From: Arthrobacter sp. ISL-72
GTDB taxonomy: Bacteria; Actinomycetota; Actinomycetes; Actinomycetales; Micrococcaceae
Length of the DNA stretch: 64,000 bases
Direction: 5' to 3'
Assembly: GCF_018613755.1 (NCBI RefSeq)
Contig: NZ_JAGGPP010000004.1
Location: forward strand, 1 to 64,000
The notes under the pieces are model-generated. The model searched no databases, was not told the origin of the DNA, and saw only the letters and a program-made list of their open reading frames with translations. Positions 23,101 through 31,513 of the stretch are shown here, in pieces. A program made the position numbers and the translations under genes. Within the stretch, counting starts at the first letter, position 1. Each line of letters opens with the position of its first letter.

Positions 23101-24450
23101 ATGCGCCCAAAAACTCGCGCTGCCGCACTGGCTGCCGGCGCCCTCTGCATCGCACTTTCCGCCTCTGCCTGCTCCGGTGCCGGCGGAGGCACAGCAGCAG
23201 GAGATCAGAACAGCATCAACGTCCTGATGGTGAACAACCCGCAAATGGAAGACCTGCAGAGGCTCACGGCGGATAACTTCACCAAGGACACCGGGATCAA
23301 GGTCAACTACACCGTTCTGCCGGAGAATGATGTCCGCGCCAAGATCAGCCAGGAGTTCTCCAGCCAGGCCGGCCAGTACGACGTGGCCTCGCTGTCGAAC
23401 TACGAGATTCCGTTCTATTCGGAGAACAAGTGGCTGGCGCCGTTGGACAATGTGGCCAAGGACGCGGAGTTCAACCAGGCTGACATCCTCCCGGCCTACA
23501 CAGCTTCCCTGACCGGCAAGGACGGCAAGCTCTACGGCGAACCGTTCTACGGAGAGTCCTCCTTCCTGATGTACCGCAAGGACATCTTCGATGCCAAGGG
23601 CCTGACGATGCCGGAGAAACCGACCTGGGACGAGGTCGCCGACCTGGCTGCCAAGGCCGACGGCGCGGCGCAGGGCATGAAGGGCATCTGCCTGCGCGGC
23701 CAGCCGGGCTGGGGCCAGGTCTTCGCGCCGCTGACCACCGTGGTGAACACCTTCGGCGGCACCTGGTTCGACAAGGACTGGAACGCGAAGATCAACGCCC
23801 CTGAATTCACCGAGGCCACCGAGTTCTACACCAAGCTGGTGCGTGAGCATGGCGAGGCAGGCGCAGCCCAGGCAGGGTTCACCGAATGCCTGAACAACAT
23901 GAGCCAGAGCAAGGTTGCCATGTGGTACGACGCCACGTCCGCCGCCGGCGCCCTGGAAGCGGACGCCTCCCCGGTGAAGGGCAAGATCGGTTACGCCCAG
24001 GCACCGGTAAAGAAGACGAAGTCTTCCGGTTGGCTGTGGACCTGGTCCTGGGGTGTCCAGACCGCGTCCAAGAAGCAGGATGCAGCAGGGAAGTTCATCG
24101 CCTGGGCCAGCTCGAAAAAGTATGAGGAACTGGTGGCATCGAAGCTGGGCTGGGCCAAGGTCCCGTCCGGCAAGCGCATCTCCACCTATGAGAACGCCGA
24201 GTTCCAAAAGGCCGCGCCGTTCTTCGAAGCGGAGCGCTCCGCCATCGAAAACGCCGATCCGAAGAACCCCGGCGTGCAGGAACGCCCCGTCGTCGGCATC
24301 CAGTTCGTCGGCATCCCCGAATTCGCCGACCTCGGCACCACGGTCTCCCAGGGTGTCAGCTCCGCCATCGCCGGCCAGGGCACCGTGGCCGACGCGCTGG
24401 CCAAGGGCCAGGACGCCGCACAAAAAATCGGCGACAAGTACAAGAAGTAA
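23101..24450 (+). CDS. Polyol/sugar ABC transporter substrate-binding lipoprotein
   Basis: This is a 449-residue exported lipoprotein. The signal peptide ends with the lipobox LSASAC (Cys at about residue 24), so it is tethered outside the membrane. The rest is a family 1 extracellular solute-binding protein: LTADNFTKDTGIKVNYTVLP, SQAGQYDVASLSNYEIPFYS, LYGEPFYGESSFLMYRKDIF, WSWGVQTASKKQDAAGKFI. The best match from memory is the sorbitol/mannitol binding protein SmoE. This agrees with the operon: two permeases, a polyol dehydrogenase and a fructokinase. No ATPase gene is present; such importers often share one encoded elsewhere. Confidence 0.88.
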   Translation: MRPKTRAAALAAGALCIALSASACSGAGGGTAAGDQNSINVLMVNNPQMEDLQRLTADNFTKDTGIKVNYTVLPENDVRAKISQEFSSQAGQYDVASLSNYEIPFYSENKWLAPLDNVAKDAEFNQADILPAYTASLTGKDGKLYGEPFYGESSFLMYRKDIFDAKGLTMPEKPTWDEVADLAAKADGAAQGMKGICLRGQPGWGQVFAPLTTVVNTFGGTWFDKDWNAKINAPEFTEATEFYTKLVREHGEAGAAQAGFTECLNNMSQSKVAMWYDATSAAGALEADASPVKGKIGYAQAPVKKTKSSGWLWTWSWGVQTASKKQDAAGKFIAWASSKKYEELVASKLGWAKVPSGKRISTYENAEFQKAAPFFEAERSAIENADPKNPGVQERPVVGIQFVGIPEFADLGTTVSQGVSSAIAGQGTVADALAKGQDAAQKIGDKYKK

Positions 24451-24463
24451 CCACCCACCAAAC

Positions 24464-24499
24464 GGTTCCGTGGCCCGCCTGCGGGCGGGCCACGGAACC
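24464..24499 (+). terminator. Perfect 16-bp hairpin between binding protein and permease genes
   Basis: GGTTCCGTGGCCCGCC (24464-24479) pairs exactly with GGCGGGCCACGGAACC (24484-24499) around a 4-base loop. There is no T-run after it; the ribosome binding site of the next gene follows at once. This suits mRNA 3'-end protection or partial attenuation, giving more binding protein than permease. Confidence 0.8.
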
Positions 24500-24512
24500 G
24501 CAGGAGATCATC

Positions 24513-25481
24513 ATGACTACAGCAACAGCGCGCGTCGCCGGCACCGGGCACAGCGCAACCAAACCTTCCAAGAACGCCAGGTCCCGTGAACGCGCCCTGG
24601 CCTGGGCACGGCGTGCGCCGCTGCTGCCGGCCCTGATCTTCCTCATCATTGTCACCCAGCTGCCCTTCGTGGTGACCCTGATCATCTCGTTCCTGAACTG
24701 GAACAGCCTCCGCCCCGACCAGACCGGCTTCGCCGGCTTCGAGAACTACATCGAAGTCCTCACCAACGCGGACCTGCGCCAGGCGATCTTCACCACCATC
24801 ATCCTCACCGTCTCCGTGGTCCTGGCCAGCCTGGTCATCGGCCTCGGACTGGCCCTGCTGCTGGACAAGAAGTTCATCGGCCGCGGTCTGGCCCGAACCC
24901 TGCTGATCGCCCCATTCCTCGTCGTGCCGGTGGCCGCTGCCCTGATCTGGAAGCATGCCCTGCTCAACCCGACCTACGGGCTGATCAACGGCATCCTGAC
25001 CTGGATCTGGTGGCTGTTCGGCAGTAACACCCCGCCGCAGCCGGACCTGCTCTCCCAAGCGCCGCTCATGGCCGTCATCGTCTCGCTGGTCTGGCAGTGG
25101 ACGCCGTTCATGATGCTCATCCTGCTCGCTGGGCTCCAGTCCCGGCCCATGGACACCGTCGAAGCCGCCCAGATGGACGGCGCCACCCCGTGGGCCATCT
25201 TCCGGCACCTGACCCTGCCGCACCTGCGCCAGTACCTGGAACTGGGCGGACTGCTCGGCGCGATCTACATCGTGCAGAACTTTGACGCCGTCTTCACCCT
25301 CACCTCAGGCGGCCTGGGCACCGCCAACCTGCCCTACGCGATCTACCAGACGTTCTACTTCGCCAACGAATACGGTCTGGCCTCCGCGGCCGGTGTTGTG
25401 GTGGTCATCGGCACCCTCATCGTGGCGACCTTCGCCCTCCGCACCGTTTTCTCGCTCTTCAAGAAGGAGGCAGCACGATGA
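24513..25481 (+). CDS. Polyol ABC transporter permease 1
   Basis: This encodes 322 residues with six membrane helices after a 40-residue cytoplasmic N-terminus. The inner-membrane component signature that contacts the ATPase is EAAQMDGATPWAIFRHLTLP near residues 210-230. Other recognisable parts are LPFVVTLIISFLNWNSLRP near the first helix and ILTVSVVLASLVIGLGLALL. It matches the SmoF/MalF-type permease of CUT1 importers. CAGGAG just before the ATG at 24513 is the ribosome binding site. Its stop overlaps the start of the second permease by 4 bp. Confidence 0.88.
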   Translation: MTTATARVAGTGHSATKPSKNARSRERALAWARRAPLLPALIFLIIVTQLPFVVTLIISFLNWNSLRPDQTGFAGFENYIEVLTNADLRQAIFTTIILTVSVVLASLVIGLGLALLLDKKFIGRGLARTLLIAPFLVVPVAAALIWKHALLNPTYGLINGILTWIWWLFGSNTPPQPDLLSQAPLMAVIVSLVWQWTPFMMLILLAGLQSRPMDTVEAAQMDGATPWAIFRHLTLPHLRQYLELGGLLGAIYIVQNFDAVFTLTSGGLGTANLPYAIYQTFYFANEYGLASAAGVVVVIGTLIVATFALRTVFSLFKKEAAR

Positions 25482-26395
25482 GCACCCTCACCCCTGCCGC
25501 ACCCCACAGCACACCCCCCGGCCCCACCGCCCTGAACACCGGCACCCGCCGCCGCGGCAAGTCCCGGATGGACCCCACCCGGAATAACACCGCCGCCGGC
25601 ATCGCCGCCTGGCTGCTGGCCCTGCTCTTCGCAACGCCGGTCCTGTGGATGATCCTGACCTCGTTCCACTCCGAAACGGACGCCGCGACGAACCCGCCAT
25701 CCGTTGCCGCGAACCTGACCCTGGACGCGTACAAGGAGTTCTTCGGCGCCAGCTCCGGAGTCAGCCCCTGGCCGCCGCTGATCAACTCCGCCACCGCCTC
25801 GATCCTCTCCACCGTCCTGGTCCTCGTCCTGGCCATCCCGGCGGCGTACGCGCTGTCCATCCGGCCGGTGAAGAAGTGGACCGACGTCATGTTCTTCTTC
25901 CTCTCCACCAAGATGATGCCGGTCGTCGCCGCGATCCTTCCCCTCTACCTGTTCGCCAAGACCACCGGCGCGCTGGACAACATCTGGTTCCTGGTCCTGA
26001 TGTATACCTCGATGAACCTGCCCATCGCGGTCTGGATGATGCGCTCCTTCCTCGCCGAAGTCCCCGAAGAAATGCTCGAAGCAGCCCAGATCGACGGCGC
26101 AGGACTGCTGCTGACCCTCCGGAAAATCGTCGCTCCCGTGGCCATGCCCGGCATCGCCGCCACCGCCCTGATCTGCTTCATCTTCAGCTGGAACGAGCTC
26201 CTCCTTGCCCGGGTCCTCACCGGCGTCATGGCTGGAACCGCGCCCGTCTTCCTGACCGGCTTCGTCTCCAGCCAGGGACTGTTCCTGGCCAAAGTCTGCG
26301 CCGCCGCCGTGGTGATCTCCCTGCCCGTGCTGTTCGCCGGCTTCGCCGCCCAGGACAAACTCGTCCAGGGCCTCTCCCTCGGCGCCGTCAAGTAG
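25478..26395 (+). CDS. Polyol ABC transporter permease 2
   Basis: This 305-residue membrane protein has six predicted helices. The EAA-type loop is EAAQIDGAGLLLTLRKIVAP (near residues 205-225). SFHSETDAATNPPS after the first helix and MNLPIAVWMMRSFLAEVPEE are typical of the MalG/SmoG branch. It starts with ATG overlapping the end of the first permease, so the two are made in equal amounts as a heterodimer. The N-terminal 40 residues are Thr/Pro-rich and cytoplasmic. The imported substrate is inferred from the following dehydrogenase and kinase to be a sugar alcohol such as sorbitol or mannitol. Confidence 0.88.
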   Translation: MSTLTPAAPHSTPPGPTALNTGTRRRGKSRMDPTRNNTAAGIAAWLLALLFATPVLWMILTSFHSETDAATNPPSVAANLTLDAYKEFFGASSGVSPWPPLINSATASILSTVLVLVLAIPAAYALSIRPVKKWTDVMFFFLSTKMMPVVAAILPLYLFAKTTGALDNIWFLVLMYTSMNLPIAVWMMRSFLAEVPEEMLEAAQIDGAGLLLTLRKIVAPVAMPGIAATALICFIFSWNELLLARVLTGVMAGTAPVFLTGFVSSQGLFLAKVCAAAVVISLPVLFAGFAAQDKLVQGLSLGAVK

Positions 26396-26434
26396 CCGGC
26401 CCCTTCCACTTCGATTCTCAGAGGATCTACTTCA

Positions 26435-27496
26435 ATGACAACACCAACCGCCCAGTCTTCGTCGCTTCAACAGCCTGAGCTGCCGGCCACCATGCGCGCC
26501 GCCATCCTGAAACGACAGGGCGACATGGTCCTGGAAACACTTTCCGTCCCGCAGCTCGAGCCCGATCAGGTCCTGGTCCAGGTCGCCGCCGTGGGCGTCT
26601 GCGGCAGCGACGTCCACTACTACGAACACGGCCGGATCGGCGACTACGTCGTGGACCACCCGCTGATCCTCGGCCACGAACTCTCCGGCCGGATCGCCGC
26701 CGTCGGAAGCGCCGTTGACTCCTCCCGCATCGGCAAGCGCGTCGCCGTCGAACCCCAGCGGCCCTGCCGAACCTGCAAGCAATGCAAGGCCGGACGCTAC
26801 AACCTCTGCCCAGACATCGAGTTCTACGCCACCCCGCCGATCGACGGCGCCTTCGCCGAATACGTAACCATCCAGGCCGACTTCGCCTACGACATCCCCG
26901 ACAGCGTCAGCGACGAGGCAGCCGCCCTCATCGAACCGCTCTCCGTGGGCCTCTGGGCCTGTGAACGCGCAGAAATCAAGCCCGGCAGCCGCGTCCTGAT
27001 CGCCGGTGCCGGACCGATCGGCATCATCGCCGCCCAGGCCGCCCGCGCTTACGGCGCCACGGAAATCTACATCACAGACATCGCCGATGACCGGCTCGCC
27101 TTCGCCCTGGAACACGGCGCGACCCACGCCCTGAACGCCAGGACCGACACAGTGGAAGGGCTCGACGTCGACGCCTTCATTGACGCTTCCGGCGCCCCGC
27201 AGGCCGTCCGGTCCGGCATCAAAGCCGTAGGCCCCGCCGGGAAAGTCATCCTGGTCGGACTCGGAGCCGACGACGTCGAACTCCCCGTCTCGTACATCCA
27301 GAACCGGGAGATCTGGCTCTCCGGCGTCTTCCGCTACACCAACACCTGGCCCCTGGCGATCCAGCTCATCGCCGACGGCAAGGTAGACCTGGACATCCTC
27401 GTAACCGGCAAATTCACCCTCGCCGAATCCGAGGACGCGCTTAAAGCGGGCAAACAGCCCGGCCAGCTCAAGGCGGTCGTCTACCCCGGCCGCTGA
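26435..27496 (+). CDS. Zinc-dependent polyol (sorbitol/xylitol-type) dehydrogenase
   Basis: This 353-residue medium-chain dehydrogenase shows GVCGSDVHYYEHGRIGDYVV (catalytic zinc Cys and the SDVHYY motif of sorbitol dehydrogenases), LILGHELSGR (zinc His/Glu), a structural zinc site CRTCKQCKAGRYNLC, and the nucleotide site VLIAGAGPIGIIAAQAARAY followed by an acidic residue (ITDIADDRL) favouring NAD. It oxidises a polyol to a ketose; from sorbitol this gives fructose, which the next gene's kinase would phosphorylate. It starts at ATG 26435, 39 bp after the permease, with GAGGATC as ribosome binding site. Confidence 0.88.
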   Translation: MTTPTAQSSSLQQPELPATMRAAILKRQGDMVLETLSVPQLEPDQVLVQVAAVGVCGSDVHYYEHGRIGDYVVDHPLILGHELSGRIAAVGSAVDSSRIGKRVAVEPQRPCRTCKQCKAGRYNLCPDIEFYATPPIDGAFAEYVTIQADFAYDIPDSVSDEAAALIEPLSVGLWACERAEIKPGSRVLIAGAGPIGIIAAQAARAYGATEIYITDIADDRLAFALEHGATHALNARTDTVEGLDVDAFIDASGAPQAVRSGIKAVGPAGKVILVGLGADDVELPVSYIQNREIWLSGVFRYTNTWPLAIQLIADGKVDLDILVTGKFTLAESEDALKAGKQPGQLKAVVYPGR

Positions 27497-27562
27497 GCCG
27501 CGCGGCCCAGGGACTTCAGCACTCAGCACCCACGTTCAGCCCCGACCTGCAAGGAAGCAGCC

Positions 27563-28571
27563 ATGCCATCACACGAGACCGGTCCCCAAGCAGAGCTCGC
27601 CGACGACGCACCCCTGGTCACCGTCATCGGCGAGTCACTCGTTGACATCATCGATGACCCCCGCCAGGGAAACACCGCGCCGGAGACGCATGCGGGCGGC
27701 AGCCCACTGAACGTGGCCGTCGGCTGCGCCCGCCTGGAGCTGCGGACCAAACTCGTCACGCATTTTGCCGAGGACCCGCAGGGGCAGATGATCATTGACC
27801 ATCTGCAGAGTAACGGCGTCGATACGATCGTCGGCGGCTCCCCTGCCAACCTCAACCGCACTGGCATCACTGGACGCCACCGGAGCCGCGCAATACACCT
27901 TCTCCATCAGCTGGGACATCAACGGAGCTTCCATCCCGGCTCTGGCAGCGGCGGAGAGCTCCCGCCATGTCCACACCGGATCCATAGCGACGGTGCTGCC
28001 CCCGGGCAACAAGTCCGTCCGCGGCCTGCTCGAGGCGGCCCGGCCCCATGCCACCATCAGCTTTGACCCCAACTGCCGGACCGCGATCAGCCCGGATACG
28101 GCGGCCGCTGCCCGGGAACAGGCCGAAGACTTTGTTGCCGCCAGCGACATCGTCAAAGCCAGCGACGAGGACCTCCGCTGGCTCTACCCCGACAGGACCC
28201 TGGAGGAATCGATAGAGGCCTGGCTGGCCCTAGGGCCGGCCATGGTTGCACTGACCCGCGGCGCCCAGGGGCCAGTCCTCCTCAGCAGGTCTGGCCGGGT
28301 CGAAATGATCGGTGAAACGGTCACGGTAGCAGACACTGTCGGGGCAGGAGACTCCTTCATGGCCGCGCTGATTTCCGGCCTCGCACAACTGAATGCGCTC
28401 GGCGCCCCCGCCCGGGAGCGCCTCCACGGGATCACACAGGACCAGCTTCATGCTTTGGCCCGCTACGCGAACAAAGCAGCCGGCATCACGTGCTCCCGGC
28501 CGGGCGCGAACCCGCCAGTGCTGGCCGATCTCGGCCCGCTGACGATCCCGTCCTCGGTCCTCGAAAGTTAG
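27563..28571 (+). pseudogene. PfkB-family fructokinase, frameshifted
   Basis: The N-terminal frame (27563 on) reads LVTVIGESLVDIIDD, HAGGSPLNVAVGCARLEL and DHLQSNGVDTIVGGSP. The C-terminal frame, ending at 28571, reads PTSTALASLDATGAAQYTFS, TISFDPNCRTAI and TVADTVGAGDSFMAALISGL, the PfkB catalytic motif with the Asp base (GAGDSF). The switch lies in the run CCCC at 27840-27843; removing one C would join the halves in frame without losing a residue. The gene completes a sorbitol-to-fructose-6-phosphate pathway. As given it is broken; a homopolymer error, a recent mutation or slippage could explain it. Confidence 0.82.
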
Positions 28572-28789
28572 CCAGTCCATGCCAATCCGACGTGTGACCG
28601 CAACGATTGCCACTGCTCGGACACGTCTAATACTTTAAGTATGCCCGCGACAACTGCTCCTAGAAGGAAGAACCAGAGTAAGCCCCAAACCAGGAGCCTC
28701 CGACGCTTTGGCCGCATTCCATCAAGCGATTCCGGCGGCCAGGACTGCCACGCGTATTTCTTGCTGCCCTCGCCAGCGTCACCCGTCAT
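28568..28789 (-). CDS. Small single-pass membrane protein
   Basis: ATG at 28789 gives 73 residues; the frame continues upstream without protein-like composition. The N-terminal 30 residues are hydrophilic (GDAGEGSKKYAWQSWPPESL), then KRRRLLVWGLLWFFLLGAVV begins one membrane helix preceded by a basic cluster, and the tail is short. Its stop overlaps the end of the convergent fructokinase gene by a few bases. No family is recognised. Confidence 0.5.
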   Translation of the reverse strand: MTGDAGEGSKKYAWQSWPPESLDGMRPKRRRLLVWGLLWFFLLGAVVAGILKVLDVSEQWQSLRSHVGLAWTG

Positions 28790-28932
28790 ACCCAAACCCC
28801 ACTTGTATGAATCTTGGACAGCCCTACAGGCGGCGAAACGGAGAAACTCGGACCAAGTGACTCCGACACTGCAGCAACATATCCTGATTTCGCCAATTCC
28901 GACATCCCTGTGACGAGTACAAGGAGCAGCTG

Positions 28933-29340
28933 ATGACTGTGCCACCACCGCCGAGCGATGACCCGCCCGTAGGTTCTGATGTGCCCACCCTCGGCGGCCG
29001 GCCTGCCGCCGGAATCTTTTATACCTCCGGCCGCTGGTCAGTGAAGCCGGGCCATGAGGAGGCATTCGCGCGGGCGTTTGCGGAGTCGGGCGTAAAGGAT
29101 GTGGACCCTCCAATTCGGGGGCTTCTTCAGCGTCCACGGCTACTTCGCGATCTCAGTCAGTCCCGGAGTTATCTCAGCTACGCCGTGTGGGAGAGCCGGG
29201 AAGCGATCGATGAGTTCAGATCACGGCCGGATTTCCCGGCAATGATCGCGCGAATGAAAGAACATCTGGAGGACATGCAAATCTCCACTCTGGAACTGGT
29301 CCTGGGCAAGGGGCTGACGGACACGGAGCTGGATTCCTAA
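28933..29340 (+). CDS. Antibiotic biosynthesis monooxygenase (ABM)-like protein
   Basis: AAGGAGCAGCTG precedes ATG 28933; the product has 135 residues. After a Pro-rich 30-residue leader, the ABM-type ferredoxin fold is recognisable: GIFYTSGRWSVKPGHEEAFA (strand then helix), LLRDLSQSRSYLSYAVWESR (strands two and three), EAIDEFRSRPDFPAMIARMK. Such small dimeric proteins act as quinol monooxygenases or heme-degrading enzymes, but many are uncharacterised. It stands alone between degenerate genes. I am fairly sure of the fold, not of the substrate. Confidence 0.7.
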   Translation: MTVPPPPSDDPPVGSDVPTLGGRPAAGIFYTSGRWSVKPGHEEAFARAFAESGVKDVDPPIRGLLQRPRLLRDLSQSRSYLSYAVWESREAIDEFRSRPDFPAMIARMKEHLEDMQISTLELVLGKGLTDTELDS

Positions 29341-29384
29341 GTCGTGTTGGGCCGTTGATGCCCGGTCGGCTGGCAGGCGCTTCT

Positions 29385-29744
29385 CATAGACGAGGTCATC
29401 GGCGAGCAGGTCGCTCAGGGATGGCGGGGATGGACGCGCTACTGCTTGGGCGCCGAATCTGCGACACTCTGCACGAACTGCGCAACCGGCACGCGAACAT
29501 CCACGTCATCGCCAGTCTCAACTTCGTGCAGACCCTGTCCGCCGAGCGGCTCTTCGATCGGCTCACGCTCTGGGTGTATCCGATCCTGCTCGGCGGTGGA
29601 AAGAAGGTCTTCGCCGACGGCCTGGTTCCGACGAATCTCAGACTCATCGAGCCGGTGGTCGCCTCACCGAAGGGTGCAGTACTGCAGCGCTACGCCCTCG
29701 CCGCTGGCACGCCTGGCGTCGGCGAACTGTCGGCCGGCGACTAG
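29385..29744 (+). pseudogene. RibD C-terminal/dihydrofolate-reductase-like fragment
   Basis: The readable part from 29421 gives MDALLLGRR followed almost directly by HANIHVIASLNFVQTLSAER, then TLWVYPILLGGGKKVFADGL, the family C-terminal beta region. About 60 residues between LLLGRR and the later block are missing. The upstream part (DEVIGEQVAQ) is in another frame. So there is both an internal deletion and a frameshift. The intact family are NADPH-dependent reductase-like proteins often found in Arthrobacter in several copies. Confidence 0.6.
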
Positions 29745-29766
29745 GAACGCTAGGGCGCACTGGCCG

Positions 29767-30267
29767 CTAACGGATGATGCTAAGAATCTCTATTCGTGCA
29801 GCACATGACGCCCGTTCCAGAGCTACCACTGCCCCTCGGACACGGTTGTTCCTGCCAGTGTCATCACACCAATCGACGCCGTACGGCGTTGCTTCCACTG
29901 CCGCCTTGCCGACAGCCGTTTGCGACGGGACGTCAAAGGTGTAGATGAAGCCGCCGGCATCATTCATCGGCGCAGTTGTGTCGATGACCTTCGTGCCAGT
30001 TCCGTCCGTAACCGTCACATGGATACGGGCGTTCTCGCCGTAGCGGGGATTACAGTTCGCGTTTTGTGCCTGGACTGTCACGGTCTGCCCGGCTTTTGCA
30101 CTCTTCGGGCTCACTGAAAAGGCGGGCGGTAAGCAGGGCGGTTCTCCGTCGCCGGAGGAAACAACACAGCCAGGCGAAAACGCAACTGCCAGGATCACAA
30201 TGATCGGAGCGCACAACGAGAACAGCCTGCTGCGATTTCGAGCAACATCTCTAGAGGGGAGTGCCAC
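29767..30267 (-). CDS. Putative secreted lipoprotein with an Ig-like domain
   Basis: GTG at 30267 gives 166 residues. The N-terminus is basic (RDVARNRSRLF) followed by a hydrophobic stretch and SPGC (SLCAPIIVILAVAFSPGC), a probable lipobox, so the protein is likely exported and lipidated. The mature part has FSVSPKSAKAGQTVTVQAQN, then IHVTVTDGTGTKVIDTTAPM and GGFIYTFDVPSQTAVGKAAV, a bacterial Ig-like beta-sandwich pattern. Cysteines (NCNP, DWCDD, ASCAA) may form disulfides. The upstream frame is continuous with the ruined gene at 30275-30760, so the boundary rests on the signal peptide. Confidence 0.6.
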   Translation of the reverse strand: MALPSRDVARNRSRLFSLCAPIIVILAVAFSPGCVVSSGDGEPPCLPPAFSVSPKSAKAGQTVTVQAQNANCNPRYGENARIHVTVTDGTGTKVIDTTAPMNDAGGFIYTFDVPSQTAVGKAAVEATPYGVDWCDDTGRNNRVRGAVVALERASCAARIEILSIIR

Positions 30268-30274
30268 TTTCTCA

Positions 30275-30760
30275 GTATCGTGGCCCCGGACACGTATGGC
30301 TCCGGAGGCGAGAAAGTTGTCCCCAGATCGTTGCCCGAGCGACTGCGGAACCGGCCCTGCGAGCATCTGCCCGAGCTGGGCGGTCATGCCGGGGTCGCGG
30401 TGGTCGAAGAACAGGGACGCGCCGGTGTCCAGGCCTGCGACGTGGTCCATCTCGTCCTCGGTTTAGGGAGAAGCCGAACACGTCGATGTTCTGCGCGATC
30501 CGTTCGGGGTTGACGGGCCCATTCCTCCTGCGCCCGGAGGCGGGGTCGGTAACGTCCCGGGCGTCCCGGCTGGTGGGGCGGGACAGCAACCAGTGCCACA
30601 GGGGAACGAGGCTCTCAGGGGTGCCGGCGAGTGCGGCCGTGTCCTGGCCGTCGGCCACCAGGCGCTCCCGGAGCCGCGTCAGCGCCGGGCCGCGTTCGTC
30701 GAGAAACTCTACGAGGGCGGCGCCGGCCTCGGCTTTGGTCAGGTGGAGATAGTCAGTCAT
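30275..30760 (-). pseudogene. Frameshifted hypothetical gene
   Basis: From ATG 30760 (MTDYLHLTKAEAGAALVEFL) the frame gives a helical, acidic protein with GTPESLVPLWHWLLSRPTSR and NPERIAQNIDVFGFSLN. Near 30455-30465 it shifts. The other frame continues DEMDHVAGLDTGASLFFDHR and DPGMTAQLGQMLAGPVPQSL, and then runs without a stop into the lipoprotein gene. The middle (ASGRRRNGPVNP) also looks like a deletion joint. The intact family is unknown to me. The gene lies 17 bp after the hypothetical gene at 30778-31269. Confidence 0.55.
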
Positions 30761-30777
30761 GGCAGATGAAGCAGTTC

Positions 30778-31269
30778 TCAGTCCTCTACGACGGACATCG
30801 GCAATCCGCCGCCGTGCACGGAAGGGACGATGCTGTCCAACTGCCAGCCCTCCGCGCATGCCAGGAACGTCGCCGTCTGCGGCAACGAGTAGCCCGTCGG
30901 GACACTGCTCACCCCATTCGCTGTCGAGCTGAGGTATTCCTCAGTCGCTTCCTCGAAGTCCACGCTGGCCTTCACACCGGTCACGTCGACCGACACCACA
31001 GTCACCGTCGTCGAAAAGGACACGTACCAGAAGCCTGCTGACTTGAATCCGGCCTTCGCCCGGGCCACCCCGGAGAGGTCCCGTTCGCGCTTGGCCCGGT
31101 ACGCCGCCGTCGTCTGCGCTTCGGCCAGGTGAGGGGCGCGGGGAGCGTCGAGGACTGTGCCATTGCGATCCTCGACGGCAGCCAGGACGATGGCCGCGAG
31201 CTCGGACTGCGATGGCCCCCTTGCCACGGATTTACCCACAGCCTGCCTTGCCGGCCCACACCTGGTCAA
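30778..31269 (-). CDS. Hypothetical protein, upstream gene of a broken operon
   Basis: This encodes 163 residues with no membrane segment. SELAAIVLAAVEDRNGTVLD and AYRAKRERDLSGVARAKAGF are helical; WYVSFSTTVTVVSVDVTGVK and VDFEEATEEYLSSTANGVSS form a beta-rich part, ending with CAEGWQLDSIVPSVHGG. The beta part resembles domains beside secreted amidase-like proteins (a strand pattern ending in GWxLxS), but this is weak. The N-terminal 15 residues are not convincing and the true start may be further in. The next gene on the strand (30275-30760) is broken. Confidence 0.45.
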   Translation of the reverse strand: MTRCGPARQAVGKSVARGPSQSELAAIVLAAVEDRNGTVLDAPRAPHLAEAQTTAAYRAKRERDLSGVARAKAGFKSAGFWYVSFSTTVTVVSVDVTGVKASVDFEEATEEYLSSTANGVSSVPTGYSLPQTATFLACAEGWQLDSIVPSVHGGGLPMSVVED

Positions 31270-31513
31270 CGGGTGGTGGCTCAGACCGTGCAGGCGACGT
31301 CGACAATGACAACCGATAGGACGGCCAAAGGCCCGCTCTCCCCGCGCACCTAACAGCGTCGGTCAGCGCCCTGCGTTTTCCTTCTGAGGGTCACATCGCC
31401 CAACCGGGAGCGGCCCTTCTGTGACTCGGGCCAAAACAGGCGATGGATTTGTTGACAGAGCGGCAAAACAGAGCACAGGTGCCGAACTGCACGGTGGTCC
31501 AGGTGCAGCGAGT

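Noticed and set aside
23098-24423. 441-codon open frame antisense to the sugar-binding protein
   Set aside because: The plus-strand product has a signal peptide, lipobox and binding-protein motifs; the minus frame has none.
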